In this document: positions 26,076 to 33,870 of the stretch, in pieces | Layout of the letters: the number at the start of each line of letters is the position of its first letter | How positions within the stretch are numbered: position 1 is the stretch's first letter | Origin: VRUE01 sp963729995 | GTDB lineage: Bacteria; Actinomycetota; Thermoleophilia; Solirubrobacterales; 70-9 | Direction of reading: 5' to 3' | Length of the DNA: 64,000 nt | Assembly: GCA_963729995.1 (NCBI GenBank) | Contig: CAVSPF010000003.1 | Span: 434,001 to 498,000, forward strand | The notes under the pieces: generated by a model | What the model was told of the DNA's origin: nothing | The model's database searches: none | Seen by the model: only the letters and a program-made list of their open reading frames with translations | Program-made: the position numbers and the translations under genes

Positions 26076-27104
26076 ATGCCGAACGAAATCGTCACCAGGG
26101 CGATCGACGCCGTTTGCGCGGGCGATCACCTCACCACGGACCACGCCGCCGCGGTGCTGGCCGAGATCATGGAGGGCCGCTCCAGCGACGTGCAGACCGG
26201 GGCCTTCCTGATCGCGCTGCGCGCAAAGGGGGAGACGGTCCCCGAGCTTGTCGGCCTGGCGCGAACGATGCGCAGGCTCGCCACCCCGGTGGAGACAGCT
26301 CGGGACGACCTGGTCGACACCGCGGGGACGGGCGGTGGCCCCTCGACGTTCAACGTGTCGACCACGGCGGCGCTGGTCGCCGCGGGTGCCGGCTGTGCGG
26401 TCGCCAAGCACGGCAACCGGTCCAACACCAGCAGGTGCGGCTCCGCCGACCTGCTCGAGGCGCTCGGCGTCAACATCGCGCTCGATCCCCAGCAGGTGGG
26501 GCGCTGTATCGACGAGGTCGGCTTCGGCTTCATGTTCGCCCCCCGCCACCACGCGGCGATGGCTCACGTCGTGCCCGTCCGCAAGGAGCTCGGGGTGCGG
26601 ACGATCTTCAACTTCCTCGGCCCGCTGACCAATCCGGCCGGCGCCAAGCGCCAGCTGCTCGGCGTCTCCGACCGCCATTACCAGGAGACGATCGCCGAGG
26701 CCCTGGTCGGGCTGGGCAGCGTGCGGGCGATGGTCGTCGCTGCCGACGACGGTGTCGACGAGCTGTCGATCTCCGCGCGCACCAGGGTGATCGAGGTCTC
26801 CGACGGCGGCACGGAGGAGTGGTTCGTCGAGCCGGCCGACCTCGGGCTCGACGAGGCGGAGCTGGATGAGGTGGCGGGCGGCAGTCCCGAGCAGAACGCC
26901 GTCGCGACGCGCGCCGTCCTCGAGGGCAAGAGGGGTCCGCACCGCGATCTCGTCCTGATCAACGCCGCCGCAGCCATCTACGTCGGGGGACGCGCCGAGA
27001 GCCTCGCGGAGGGGGTCGACAAGGCCGCCGGCTCAATCGACAGCGGCAAGGCCGGCGAGCTGCTCGACCGGCTGATTGCGACAACCGCCAAGCTGGGCGA
27101 CTAG
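26076..27104 (+). CDS. trpD: Anthranilate phosphoribosyltransferase
   Basis: TrpD joins anthranilate and PRPP. The PRPP/phosphate-binding GTGGGPSTFNVST, the KHGNRSNTSRCGSADLLEALG block and FMFAPRHHAAM are all conserved. The acidic metal-binding DDGVDELS is present. The length of 342 aa is normal. ATG 26076 follows trpG after 2 bp, so it is part of the same transcript. Confidence 0.96.
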   Translation: MPNEIVTRAIDAVCAGDHLTTDHAAAVLAEIMEGRSSDVQTGAFLIALRAKGETVPELVGLARTMRRLATPVETARDDLVDTAGTGGGPSTFNVSTTAALVAAGAGCAVAKHGNRSNTSRCGSADLLEALGVNIALDPQQVGRCIDEVGFGFMFAPRHHAAMAHVVPVRKELGVRTIFNFLGPLTNPAGAKRQLLGVSDRHYQETIAEALVGLGSVRAMVVAADDGVDELSISARTRVIEVSDGGTEEWFVEPADLGLDEAELDEVAGGSPEQNAVATRAVLEGKRGPHRDLVLINAAAAIYVGGRAESLAEGVDKAAGSIDSGKAGELLDRLIATTAKLGD

Positions 27105-27119
27105 GCTTTCGTCTCTCAC

Positions 27120-27926
27120 GTGGGAATGATCGAGGAGCTAATTGCCGCTGCGCGGGAGGGGGTGGAGGACCGCCGCCAGCAGACCTCTCAGGCCGAGCTC
27201 GAGTCCAGGCTTCCGGGGCGCGGCGAGGATCGGCCCTTCCGGGAGGCGCTGGTGCGACCAGGCCTCTCCGTGATTGCGGAGTTCAAGCGACGCTCGCCGA
27301 GCGCCGGCGAGATCTCGGCAGCCGCCACCGTGGCCGAGCAGGTGAGTGCGTACGAGCGCGGCGGCGCGGCCGCTCTCTCGGTGCTGACCGACGAACGCCA
27401 TTTCGGCGGCTCGCTCGAGGACCTGCGCGCTGCTCGCGCCGCCTGTGACCTGCCGATCCTGCGCAAGGATTTCATCGTCGATCCCTACCAGCTGTATGAG
27501 GCGGCGGTGAACGGGGCCGATGCCGTGCTCTTGATCGTTCGCATCCTGGACGACCGCGAGCTGCGGGCGATGTTCGAGGAGGCGCGTGGCCTCGATCTCG
27601 ATTGCCTCGTGGAGGTTCACGACGCGAGCGAGCTGGAGCGGGCCCTTCAACTTGACGCCGACGTGATCGGGATAAACAACCGCAACCTCGACGAGGGCAC
27701 CGTTGACGTCCAGACGACGTACGAGCTGATGCCCGACGTGCCGGCCGGAAAGACGGTGGTTGCCGAGAGCGGAATCTCGGCTCGGGCTGAGCTGGAAGAG
27801 CTCGAGCGGGTCGGCGTCGATGCGGTCCTGATCGGCCAGGCATTGATGAGCGCGACCGATCCCGAGACCCTGACCCGCGAGCTGACCCGGGCCGACGAGG
27901 GCACCCGCGAGCACCATCTCCCCTGA
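27120..27926 (+). CDS. trpC: Indole-3-glycerol phosphate synthase
   Basis: TrpC closes the indole ring from CdRP. The TIM barrel shows VIAEFKRRSPSAGEI (catalytic Lys), ALSVLTDERHFGGS, LPILRKDFIVDPYQLYEA, and the phosphate-binding VAESGIS with DAVLIGQALM. The start may be GTG 27120 or ATG 27126; both give the conserved MIEELIAAAREG. It is separate from TrpF, which lies after htrA, so the fused TrpCF of enterics is not present. Confidence 0.96.
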   Translation: MGMIEELIAAAREGVEDRRQQTSQAELESRLPGRGEDRPFREALVRPGLSVIAEFKRRSPSAGEISAAATVAEQVSAYERGGAAALSVLTDERHFGGSLEDLRAARAACDLPILRKDFIVDPYQLYEAAVNGADAVLLIVRILDDRELRAMFEEARGLDLDCLVEVHDASELERALQLDADVIGINNRNLDEGTVDVQTTYELMPDVPAGKTVVAESGISARAELEELERVGVDAVLIGQALMSATDPETLTRELTRADEGTREHHLP

Positions 27927-27999
27927 TCGGTTGCCCGTTTAGGAGATCTTTGGGGACCGTTAAACCACGGCTCAGCGCTGCCGGGCAACATCGCCCGCG

Positions 28000-29229
28000 A
28001 TGAGAAGCCCAAAAGGCCTCCTTCGAACCCCGTTCGCGTCCGCGCTGGCCGGCGGCGCCGTGGTTGCTGTCTTTGGCTGGATTGCGATCGCAGCCGGATG
28101 GGTTCATGCGCAGGGCGGGAGCTCGACGGTCACCTCGGCCGCACCGCTGACCGCCCCGGTCGTCAGCAGGGAAGGCGGCACGAATGTCGTCAACCAGATC
28201 TACCGCCACGACGGGCAGGGTGTCGCCTTCATCGAAGCGGACCAGCCCGCTGAAGCCTCGTCCGGCAACCCGTTTGGCGAATCCGAAGGCGGAGGTACGG
28301 CGACCGGTTCGGGCTTAGTCATCGACAACGAAGGCCACATCCTCACCAATAGCCACGTCGTTGCCGGGGCCAATCGGATCCGAGTCAAGCTCGGCGCCTC
28401 CAATACCACCTATAACGCCACCGTGGTCGGCATCGATCCGGCCACCGACATCGCCCTGCTCAAGGTCGGCGCTTCATCCAGCAGCCTCCGGCCGCTGCCG
28501 CTGGGGGACTCGTCGAAGGTGCGCGTCGGCGACCCGGTTGTCGCGATCGGTAACCCGTTCGGGCTCGACCGCACCGTGACCAGCGGCATCGTCTCGGCGC
28601 TGCAGCGCCAGATCCAGGCTCCGAATGGCTTTTCAATCTCGCACGTGATCCAGACCGACGCAGCGATCAACCCGGGAAACTCGGGAGGGCCGCTGATCGA
28701 CGCCTCAGGCAGGGTGATCGGGATCAACTCGCAGATCGAGACGGGCGGCGGCGGCCGGGGCAACGTCGGCATCGGCTTTGCGATCCCGATCAACACGGCG
28801 CGGGAAGTCGTCAAGCAGATCGAGGAACACGGCAAGGTCGAGCACGCGTTCCTCGGCATCAGCGGTACCAGCATCACCCCTGATCTGGCGCGCGCCCTGA
28901 ACCTGCCCGTCCAGAAGGGCGTCCTGATTCAGGAAGTCGTCAAGGGCGGTCCGGCCGACCAGGCGGGAATCGAAGGCGGCTCGGCCTCGGCGACGATCAA
29001 CGGGGCGAACATCGTGCTCGGCGGAGACATCATCAACATGGTCAATGGCAGGAAGATCTCCGGGATGGACGAAGTGATCAACACCGTCAACGGGGACAAG
29101 CCGGGCGACAAGCTGCGGGTGACGGTCCTTCGCCACGGCTCGACCAAGACGCTGACCGCGACGCTCGGCGTTCGCCCCGCCTCCGTGCGGGATTCGCAGG
29201 CGGGCCCGGTCGAACCACCCCCCAGGTAG
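28000..29229 (+). CDS. HtrA/DegP-type membrane-anchored serine protease with PDZ domain
   Basis: This protease acts outside the membrane in protein quality control. One N-terminal membrane segment (about residues 15-34) precedes a trypsin-like domain with His119 (LTNSHVV), Asp150 (DPATDIALLKV) and Ser228 (NPGNSGGPL). A C-terminal PDZ domain (about 285-390) follows. The S1C layout matches actinobacterial HtrA/PepD. It sits between trpC and trpF in the same direction, 73 bp after trpC. It may share the trp transcript or have its own promoter in 27927-27999, where I see no clear motif. Confidence 0.94.
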   Translation: MRSPKGLLRTPFASALAGGAVVAVFGWIAIAAGWVHAQGGSSTVTSAAPLTAPVVSREGGTNVVNQIYRHDGQGVAFIEADQPAEASSGNPFGESEGGGTATGSGLVIDNEGHILTNSHVVAGANRIRVKLGASNTTYNATVVGIDPATDIALLKVGASSSSLRPLPLGDSSKVRVGDPVVAIGNPFGLDRTVTSGIVSALQRQIQAPNGFSISHVIQTDAAINPGNSGGPLIDASGRVIGINSQIETGGGGRGNVGIGFAIPINTAREVVKQIEEHGKVEHAFLGISGTSITPDLARALNLPVQKGVLIQEVVKGGPADQAGIEGGSASATINGANIVLGGDIINMVNGRKISGMDEVINTVNGDKPGDKLRVTVLRHGSTKTLTATLGVRPASVRDSQAGPVEPPPR

Positions 29230-29270
29230 GGCCAGGGGGCGGATCCCCGGCCTCACGTACCCTGGGGTCT

Positions 29271-29897
29271 GTGAGGGTCAAGATCTGTGGGATCACGAAT
29301 CTGGACGACGCGGCGGAGGCCGTGAGGCTTGGGGCTTGGGCGGTCGGGCTCATTCACTACGCGGCGAGCCCGCGTTTCTGCGAGCCAGGCGAGGCCGCGC
29401 GGATCGGTGCTGCCTTCCGGCGTAAGTGCGAGGTGGTCGGGGTCTTCGTCAACCCCGAGTTGGAGGAGGTTGGCAAGGCGGTCGAGAATGTCGGCCTGAC
29501 GATGGTGCAGCTGAATGGCGAAGAGGGTCCCTCGTTCTGCGCGGAGACGGCGCGCCGGACCGGGGTCAAGGTGATCAAGGCGATCCACGTCTCCAGCGCT
29601 GCCGACATCCACGCTGCCGAGGCCTTCCGCACCGATTACCACCTCTTCGATCGCCGCGGCGACGGCCTCTGGGGCGGCACCGGCGTGAGCTTTGACTGGG
29701 GCCTGCTGCGGGAGCGGCGTTCCGAGGTGCCGGCGATCGTGGCCGGCGGGCTGCGGCCCGACAACGTCGAGGAGGCGATCGCCGTCACGCATCCTTTCGC
29801 GGTCGACGTCGCCAGCGGGGTCGAGGCCGAGCCGGGCCGCAAGGATCATGCCGCCATGACCGCATTCTTCGATACGGTTCGGGTTCCCGCCCCATGA
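29271..29897 (+). CDS. trpF: Phosphoribosylanthranilate isomerase
   Basis: TrpF catalyses the Amadori rearrangement of PRA. It has the catalytic Cys in MRVKICGITNLDDA, the VGVFVN strand, TMVQLNGEE and the catalytic Asp in YHLFDRRGDG. The phosphate-binding end is AGGLRPDNV and VDVASGVE. A dedicated TrpF is notable because many other actinobacteria use the bifunctional HisA/PriA enzyme instead. GTG 29271 is the start. Its stop overlaps trpB as ATGA. Confidence 0.95.
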   Translation: MRVKICGITNLDDAAEAVRLGAWAVGLIHYAASPRFCEPGEAARIGAAFRRKCEVVGVFVNPELEEVGKAVENVGLTMVQLNGEEGPSFCAETARRTGVKVIKAIHVSSAADIHAAEAFRTDYHLFDRRGDGLWGGTGVSFDWGLLRERRSEVPAIVAGGLRPDNVEEAIAVTHPFAVDVASGVEAEPGRKDHAAMTAFFDTVRVPAP

Positions 29898-31099
29898 GCG
29901 CGGTCGAGGAGAGGTTTGGCCCGTATGGCGGGCGCTATGTCCCCGAGACGCTGATAGCCGCGCTCGACGAGCTGACCGCCGCCTGGGAGGAGGCACGCGA
30001 GGACGAGGCGTTCGGCGAGCGACTCGCCTCTCTCCACCGCGACTTCATCGGCCGTCCGACGCCGCTCTACCTGGCCGAGCGGCTCTGCGAGCGGGTGGGG
30101 CGCAGGGTCTACCTGAAGCGGGAGGACCTCGCCCACACCGGTGCCCACAAGATCAACAACGCGATCGGGCAGGCGCTGCTTGCGCAGCGGATGGGCAAGC
30201 CGCGGGTCATTGCCGAGACGGGTGCTGGGCAGCACGGCGTCGCGATCGCGACCGCATGTGCGCTGCTGGGCCTCGAGTGCATGGTCTACATGGGCACCGA
30301 GGACATCCGCCGTCAGGCGCCGAACGTCGACCGGATGCGTCTGCTGGGCGCCGAGGTGGCGCCGGTCGACGCGGGTGCCCGCACACTGAAGGAGGCGGTC
30401 AGCGCGGCGATCCGGGACTGGGTCGCCAACGTCGAGACAACTCACTACGCGATCGGCTCGGCGGTTGGGCCCGCGCCCTTTCCGGCGCTGGTACGCGATC
30501 TGCAGCGGGTGATCGGTGACGAGGCGCGTGAGCAGGCGCTGGCAGCCGAGGGAGCGCTGCCCGCCCGGGTGATCGCCTGCGTTGGCGGCGGCTCCAACGC
30601 GATCGGCATCTTCACGCCGTTCATCGACGATTCCGGCGTCGCGCTGATCGGGGTCGAGGCGGCCGGCGAGGGGCTTCAGAGCCGTCGCCACGGCGCCTCG
30701 CTGCAGGCTGGCGTGACCGGCGTCCTGCACGGATCGCTTTCCTCGATCCTCGCCGACGAGGAGGGGCAGATACTCGAGGCGCACTCGGTCTCGGCCGGGC
30801 TCGACTATCCCGGCGTAGGCCCCGAGCACGCCCACCTGCGCGACACCGGCCGCGCCCGCTACGTCGGCGTCACCGACGAGCAGGCGCTGGCGGCCTTCCG
30901 CGAGCTGTCGCGCCTGGAGGGCATCGTCCCGGCGCTGGAGTCGGCGCACGCAGTCGCCTGGCTGCTCGCCGATGCCGATCGTCGTGAGCGAGGTGCTGAC
31001 CACCCCGCGGGCTTTGACGTCCTCTGCCTCTCGGGTCGCGGCGACAAGGACCTGGCGGAGGTCATCGAGCACAGCGGCGGGCGGGGAGCCGGAGGGTGA
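29894..31099 (+). CDS. trpB: Tryptophan synthase beta subunit
   Basis: TrpB is the PLP enzyme that condenses indole with serine. The PLP lysine is Lys86 in HTGAHKINNA. TGAGQHGVA, CVGGGSNAIG and SAGLDYPGVGPEH complete the active site. The N-terminus FGPYGGRYVPETL is typical of TrpB1. The C-terminal GGRGAGG is encoded just before and within a palindrome at the trpB/trpA junction. The stop TGA 31097-31099 overlaps the trpA GTG. Confidence 0.97.
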   Translation: MSAVEERFGPYGGRYVPETLIAALDELTAAWEEAREDEAFGERLASLHRDFIGRPTPLYLAERLCERVGRRVYLKREDLAHTGAHKINNAIGQALLAQRMGKPRVIAETGAGQHGVAIATACALLGLECMVYMGTEDIRRQAPNVDRMRLLGAEVAPVDAGARTLKEAVSAAIRDWVANVETTHYAIGSAVGPAPFPALVRDLQRVIGDEAREQALAAEGALPARVIACVGGGSNAIGIFTPFIDDSGVALIGVEAAGEGLQSRRHGASLQAGVTGVLHGSLSSILADEEGQILEAHSVSAGLDYPGVGPEHAHLRDTGRARYVGVTDEQALAAFRELSRLEGIVPALESAHAVAWLLADADRRERGADHPAGFDVLCLSGRGDKDLAEVIEHSGGRGAGG

Positions 31100-31139
31100 C
31101 TCGGCGGAGCAACAGCGGGGAGGCTCCGGCGAGTCACCC
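31094..31139. repeat. Palindrome L5 spanning the trpB stop and trpA start
   Basis: Left arm GGGTGACTCGGCGGAGC (31094-31110) pairs with GCTCCGGCGAGTCACCC (31123-31139), 16 of 17 positions, around a 12-nt loop. The overlapping GTGA start/stop of trpA and trpB lies in the left arm. In mRNA the stem would enclose the translational coupling site. Confidence 0.8.
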
Positions 31140-31965
31140 CCCGCCCCCCGGCACGAGCGAGCTGAGCGGGGTGGAGCTGATCGCCGGCGCCTTCGAGGCC
31201 GCTCGCGACGAGGGGCGGGCGGCGCTGATGCCGTACATGATGGCCGGCTTCCCCGACCGCGATACCTCCCTTGCCGTCGCCGCCGCCTACGCCGACTCCG
31301 GCGCGGACCTGATCGAGCTGGGCGTGCCGTTCTCGGACCCACTTGCCGACGGCCCGGTCATCCATGCCGCCGCGACCGCAGCGCTGACGGCGGGCGCGAC
31401 GCTGGCCAGTGCGCTCGAGGTGTGCCGCTCGGTCTCCGAGCGGCTCCCCGTCGTCTTCATGGTCTACGCGAACATGGTCCTCGCACACGGCGGCGCGGCG
31501 GAGTTCGCACGCCTCGCCGCCGCGGCCGGAGCCGCCGGTGTGATCGTCCCCGACCTGCCACTGGACGAGGCCGGCGAGGCGCGCGAGGCCTTCGCGGCCG
31601 CCGGGCTGGCGCTCGTGCCCCTGGTGGCGCCGACCACGCCCCCAGGGCGGCGGGCCCGGATCTGCGCCGCCGCTGGGGGCTTCGTCTACGTCGTCTCCAC
31701 GGTTGGCACCACGGGGGAGCGGAAGGAGGTGCCGAGCGGTCTCGCGGATCTGGTTGCCGCGGTGAAGGTCGAGGCCGAGGTTCCCGTCGCGGTCGGCTTC
31801 GGGATCGGCACGCCTGCGCAGGCGGCGGAGGTGGGACGGCTCGCCGACGGGGTGATCATCGGCAGCCGGCTCGTCCGGGCCGTCGGCGAGGCTGGGTCTC
31901 CGCGGGCCGCGGCGGAGGCTGTCGCGGCTTTTTTGGGCGAAACGCGCGACGCCTTCGCAGGATAG
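31096..31965 (+). CDS. trpA: Tryptophan synthase alpha subunit
   Basis: TrpA cleaves indole-3-glycerol phosphate and channels indole to TrpB. The catalytic Glu is in LIELGVPFSDPLADGP and the catalytic Asp in IVPDLPLDEAGE. The phosphate-binding VGFGIGT and DGVIIGSRLV are also visible. The GTG at 31096 gives a 25-residue Ser/Pro-rich leader that comes from palindrome L5. An in-frame GTG at 31171 (VELIAGAFEAARDEG) would give a family-standard N-terminus, so the true start is uncertain. Confidence 0.95.
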   Translation: MTRRSNSGEAPASHPPPPGTSELSGVELIAGAFEAARDEGRAALMPYMMAGFPDRDTSLAVAAAYADSGADLIELGVPFSDPLADGPVIHAAATAALTAGATLASALEVCRSVSERLPVVFMVYANMVLAHGGAAEFARLAAAAGAAGVIVPDLPLDEAGEAREAFAAAGLALVPLVAPTTPPGRRARICAAAGGFVYVVSTVGTTGERKEVPSGLADLVAAVKVEAEVPVAVGFGIGTPAQAAEVGRLADGVIIGSRLVRAVGEAGSPRAAAEAVAAFLGETRDAFAG

Positions 31966-31977
31966 GATCGGCGCCGC

Positions 31978-32124
31978 ATGGGAATGGTCGTGACACTCTT
32001 CCTGGCGCTCGCCGCGATGACGATCTCGTACGCCCTCGGCCAGGGCGGTCCGGTGGCGGGCCTCGTCTTCCTCACCGTGCTTCTGATCGGCGCCGCGATC
32101 CGCATCGTCCAGCCGAGGTCGTAG
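31978..32124 (+). CDS. Small 48-aa membrane protein
   Basis: A short frame starts at ATG 31978, 12 bp after trpA. It encodes MGMVVTLFLALAAMTISYAL, a Gly-Gly-Pro turn, a second hydrophobic segment (VAGLVFLTVLLIGAAIRIV) and QPRS. It looks like a two-helix hairpin membrane protein. Position in the run of same-strand genes and codon bias support it, but I recognise no family. It could be an unannotated partner of the operon or a fortuitous frame. Confidence 0.5.
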   Translation: MGMVVTLFLALAAMTISYALGQGGPVAGLVFLTVLLIGAAIRIVQPRS

Positions 32125-32161
32125 CCCTCGCGCAAGTCCCCACGCCTCTAAGCTGAGGCCC

Positions 32162-33190
32162 GTGAGGATCGGCGTATTGACCGGCGGAGGTGACTGCCCC
32201 GGGCTCAATGCGGTGATCCGGGCGATCGTCCGCAAGGGGGTCGAACATTGCGGGCACGAGTTCGTCGGCTACCGCGATGGCTGGCACGGGCCGCTCGAGA
32301 GGGACGTCAGCCCGCTCGGCGTGCCGCAGGTGCGCGGCATCCTGCCCCGTGGCGGCACGATCCTCGGCGCCTCCCGCACCAACCCGTTCGCCAAGGACGG
32401 CGGCGCGGAGCGGATCGTCGAGAACCTGAAGGCGGCGGAAGTCGACGGCCTGATCGCGATCGGGGGGGAGGACACGCTCGGCGTCGCCTCGCGCCTCCAT
32501 GAGCAGCATGGCGTCCGGGTCGTCGGCGTGCCCAAGACGATCGACAACGACCTCGGCGCCACCGATTACACCTTCGGCTTCGACACGGCGGTCAACATCG
32601 CGATGGAGGCGATCGACCGCCTCCACACGACCGCTGACAGCCACCACCGGGTGCTGATCGTCGAGGTGATGGGACGCCACGCTGGCTGGATCGCCCTGCA
32701 CGCCGGGCTTGCCGGTGGCGCCAACGTGATCCTCATCCCCGAGAGGCAGTTCGACCTGGACCGGGTTTGCGAGCTCGTCGGGCGTCGCCTGGAGGCGCGC
32801 TTCGCGCCGATCGTCGTCGTCTCGGAGGGCGCCCAGCCATTGGGTGGCATGCCCGAGGTCCAGGACGAGAAGCTCGACGCGTTCGGCCATGTGCGCCTCG
32901 GCGGCATCGCCCACTGGCTGGAGGGCGAGATCGAGCGGCGCACCGGCAAGGAGACGCGGGCGACCGTGCTCGGCCACGTGCAGCGGGGCGGCACCCCCAC
33001 GGCCTTCGACCGGGTGCTGGCGACCCGGTTCGGCCTGCATGCGATCGACGCCGTCGACGCGCATCGCTGGGGAACGATGACGGCGCTGCGTGGCACGGAC
33101 ATCCAACTCGTCGAGCTGAGCGAGGCGACCGCCGAGCTGAAGGTCGTTCCCGAGTCTCTCTACGCCGAGGCGGAGGTCTTCTTTGGCTAG
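32162..33190 (+). CDS. pfp: Phosphofructokinase, pyrophosphate-dependent type
   Basis: The 342-aa enzyme is a group A phosphofructokinase acting on fructose 6-phosphate in glycolysis or gluconeogenesis. MRIGVLTGGGDCPGLNAVIR and TIDNDLGATDYTFGFDTAV are family marks. The phosphoryl-donor site reads GGEDT at residues 101-105 and VPKTIDND with Lys125. In this family Asp at position 104 and Lys at about 124 mark PPi use, as in the actinomycete Amycolatopsis enzyme, whereas ATP enzymes have GGDGS and PGTIDND. It should therefore be reversible. Palindrome L2 lies just downstream. Confidence 0.9.
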   Translation: MRIGVLTGGGDCPGLNAVIRAIVRKGVEHCGHEFVGYRDGWHGPLERDVSPLGVPQVRGILPRGGTILGASRTNPFAKDGGAERIVENLKAAEVDGLIAIGGEDTLGVASRLHEQHGVRVVGVPKTIDNDLGATDYTFGFDTAVNIAMEAIDRLHTTADSHHRVLIVEVMGRHAGWIALHAGLAGGANVILIPERQFDLDRVCELVGRRLEARFAPIVVVSEGAQPLGGMPEVQDEKLDAFGHVRLGGIAHWLEGEIERRTGKETRATVLGHVQRGGTPTAFDRVLATRFGLHAIDAVDAHRWGTMTALRGTDIQLVELSEATAELKVVPESLYAEAEVFFG

Positions 33191-33202
33191 CGGCAGGGCA
33201 GG

Positions 33203-33280
33203 GGAGCAACGGGTGCCCCCTCCCAAAACGAGCGGCCGGAGCCGCTCTTGAGTGTTTTGGGAGGGGGCACCCGTTGCTCC
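33203..33280. repeat. Long palindrome L2 between pfp and the lipoprotein gene
   Basis: A perfect 27-bp stem (33203-33229 with 33254-33280) encloses an inner hairpin AGCGGC-CGGA-GCCGCT (33231-33246). The unpaired side contains TTGAGT. On the minus strand the core reads AACACTCAAGAGC, the same as in L3 on the plus strand. Confidence 0.9.
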
Positions 33281-33775
33281 TGCGTCCCGCGCAAGCCTGC
33301 AGTCGCCGCAGTCAGCTGGATCGTGCTTGCCGCGTTGGTTGGCTGCGGCGGGGGGGAAGGGGTCGCCGCAGGCGCGACCGTGACGGTTTACGTCAGCGTG
33401 CCATTGCACGGCGATCGAGCGGCGGCGGGGAGGGCGGCCTGCGCCGCGGCACAGCGGCGAGCCGGGCCTGTCGGGGATGTGCGGGTGCGCGTCGTCTGTC
33501 TCGATGACACCGGTGGCGGTGAACGCTGGACGCTCGCGGCGGTCGGGGCAAACGCCCGCCGGGCCACGGAAGACTCGAGCACCATCGCCTATATCGGCGA
33601 GCCGGATCCCGCCGCTGCACGCTTCTCCCAGCCGATCCTAGAAGAAGCAGGAATAGCCCAGCTCTCCAACAGCTCCGGCGCCACCACGATGGCGCGACTG
33701 CTTCAGGCGATCCGCGCGGCAAGCGGCTCCGAATCCCTTCGCGAAGCCGTGAATAGCAGCCTCGGCGCTGGATGA
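33248..33775 (+). CDS. Truncated or one-lobe periplasmic-binding-protein-like lipoprotein
   Basis: A signal sequence with lipobox-like LAALVGCGGG is followed by about 130 residues resembling one lobe of a type I periplasmic binding protein (VTVYVSVPLHGDRAAAG, RVRVVCLDDTGG, STIAYIGEPDPAAARFSQPI, EEAGIAQLSNS). Full-length relatives are about twice as long, so the second lobe is missing. The only usable starts (TTG 33248 or 33257) lie in palindrome L2, and the stop is 1 bp before palindrome L3. It may be a remnant or a small substrate-binding lipoprotein. Confidence 0.55.
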   Translation: MSVLGGGTRCSCVPRKPAVAAVSWIVLAALVGCGGGEGVAAGATVTVYVSVPLHGDRAAAGRAACAAAQRRAGPVGDVRVRVVCLDDTGGGERWTLAAVGANARRATEDSSTIAYIGEPDPAAARFSQPILEEAGIAQLSNSSGATTMARLLQAIRAASGSESLREAVNSSLGAG

Positions 33776-33776
33776 G

Positions 33777-33855
33777 AGGGACGGAGAGTCCCCTCCACCA
33801 ACACTCAAGAGCAGCCCGCAGGGCTGCTCGTTGGGGGAGGGGACTCTCCGTCCCT
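33777..33855. repeat. Long palindrome L3 between convergent genes
   Basis: A 26-bp stem (33777-33802 with 33830-33855, one mismatch) encloses an asymmetric ACTCAA and an inner hairpin GAGCAGCCC-GCA-GGGCTGCTC (33809-33829). It lies between the lipoprotein stop and the end of the convergent SDR gene, so it could terminate both transcripts. Its core AACACTCAAGAGC matches L2 in opposite orientation. Confidence 0.9.
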
Positions 33856-33870
33856 TCCCACCCTCACCCT

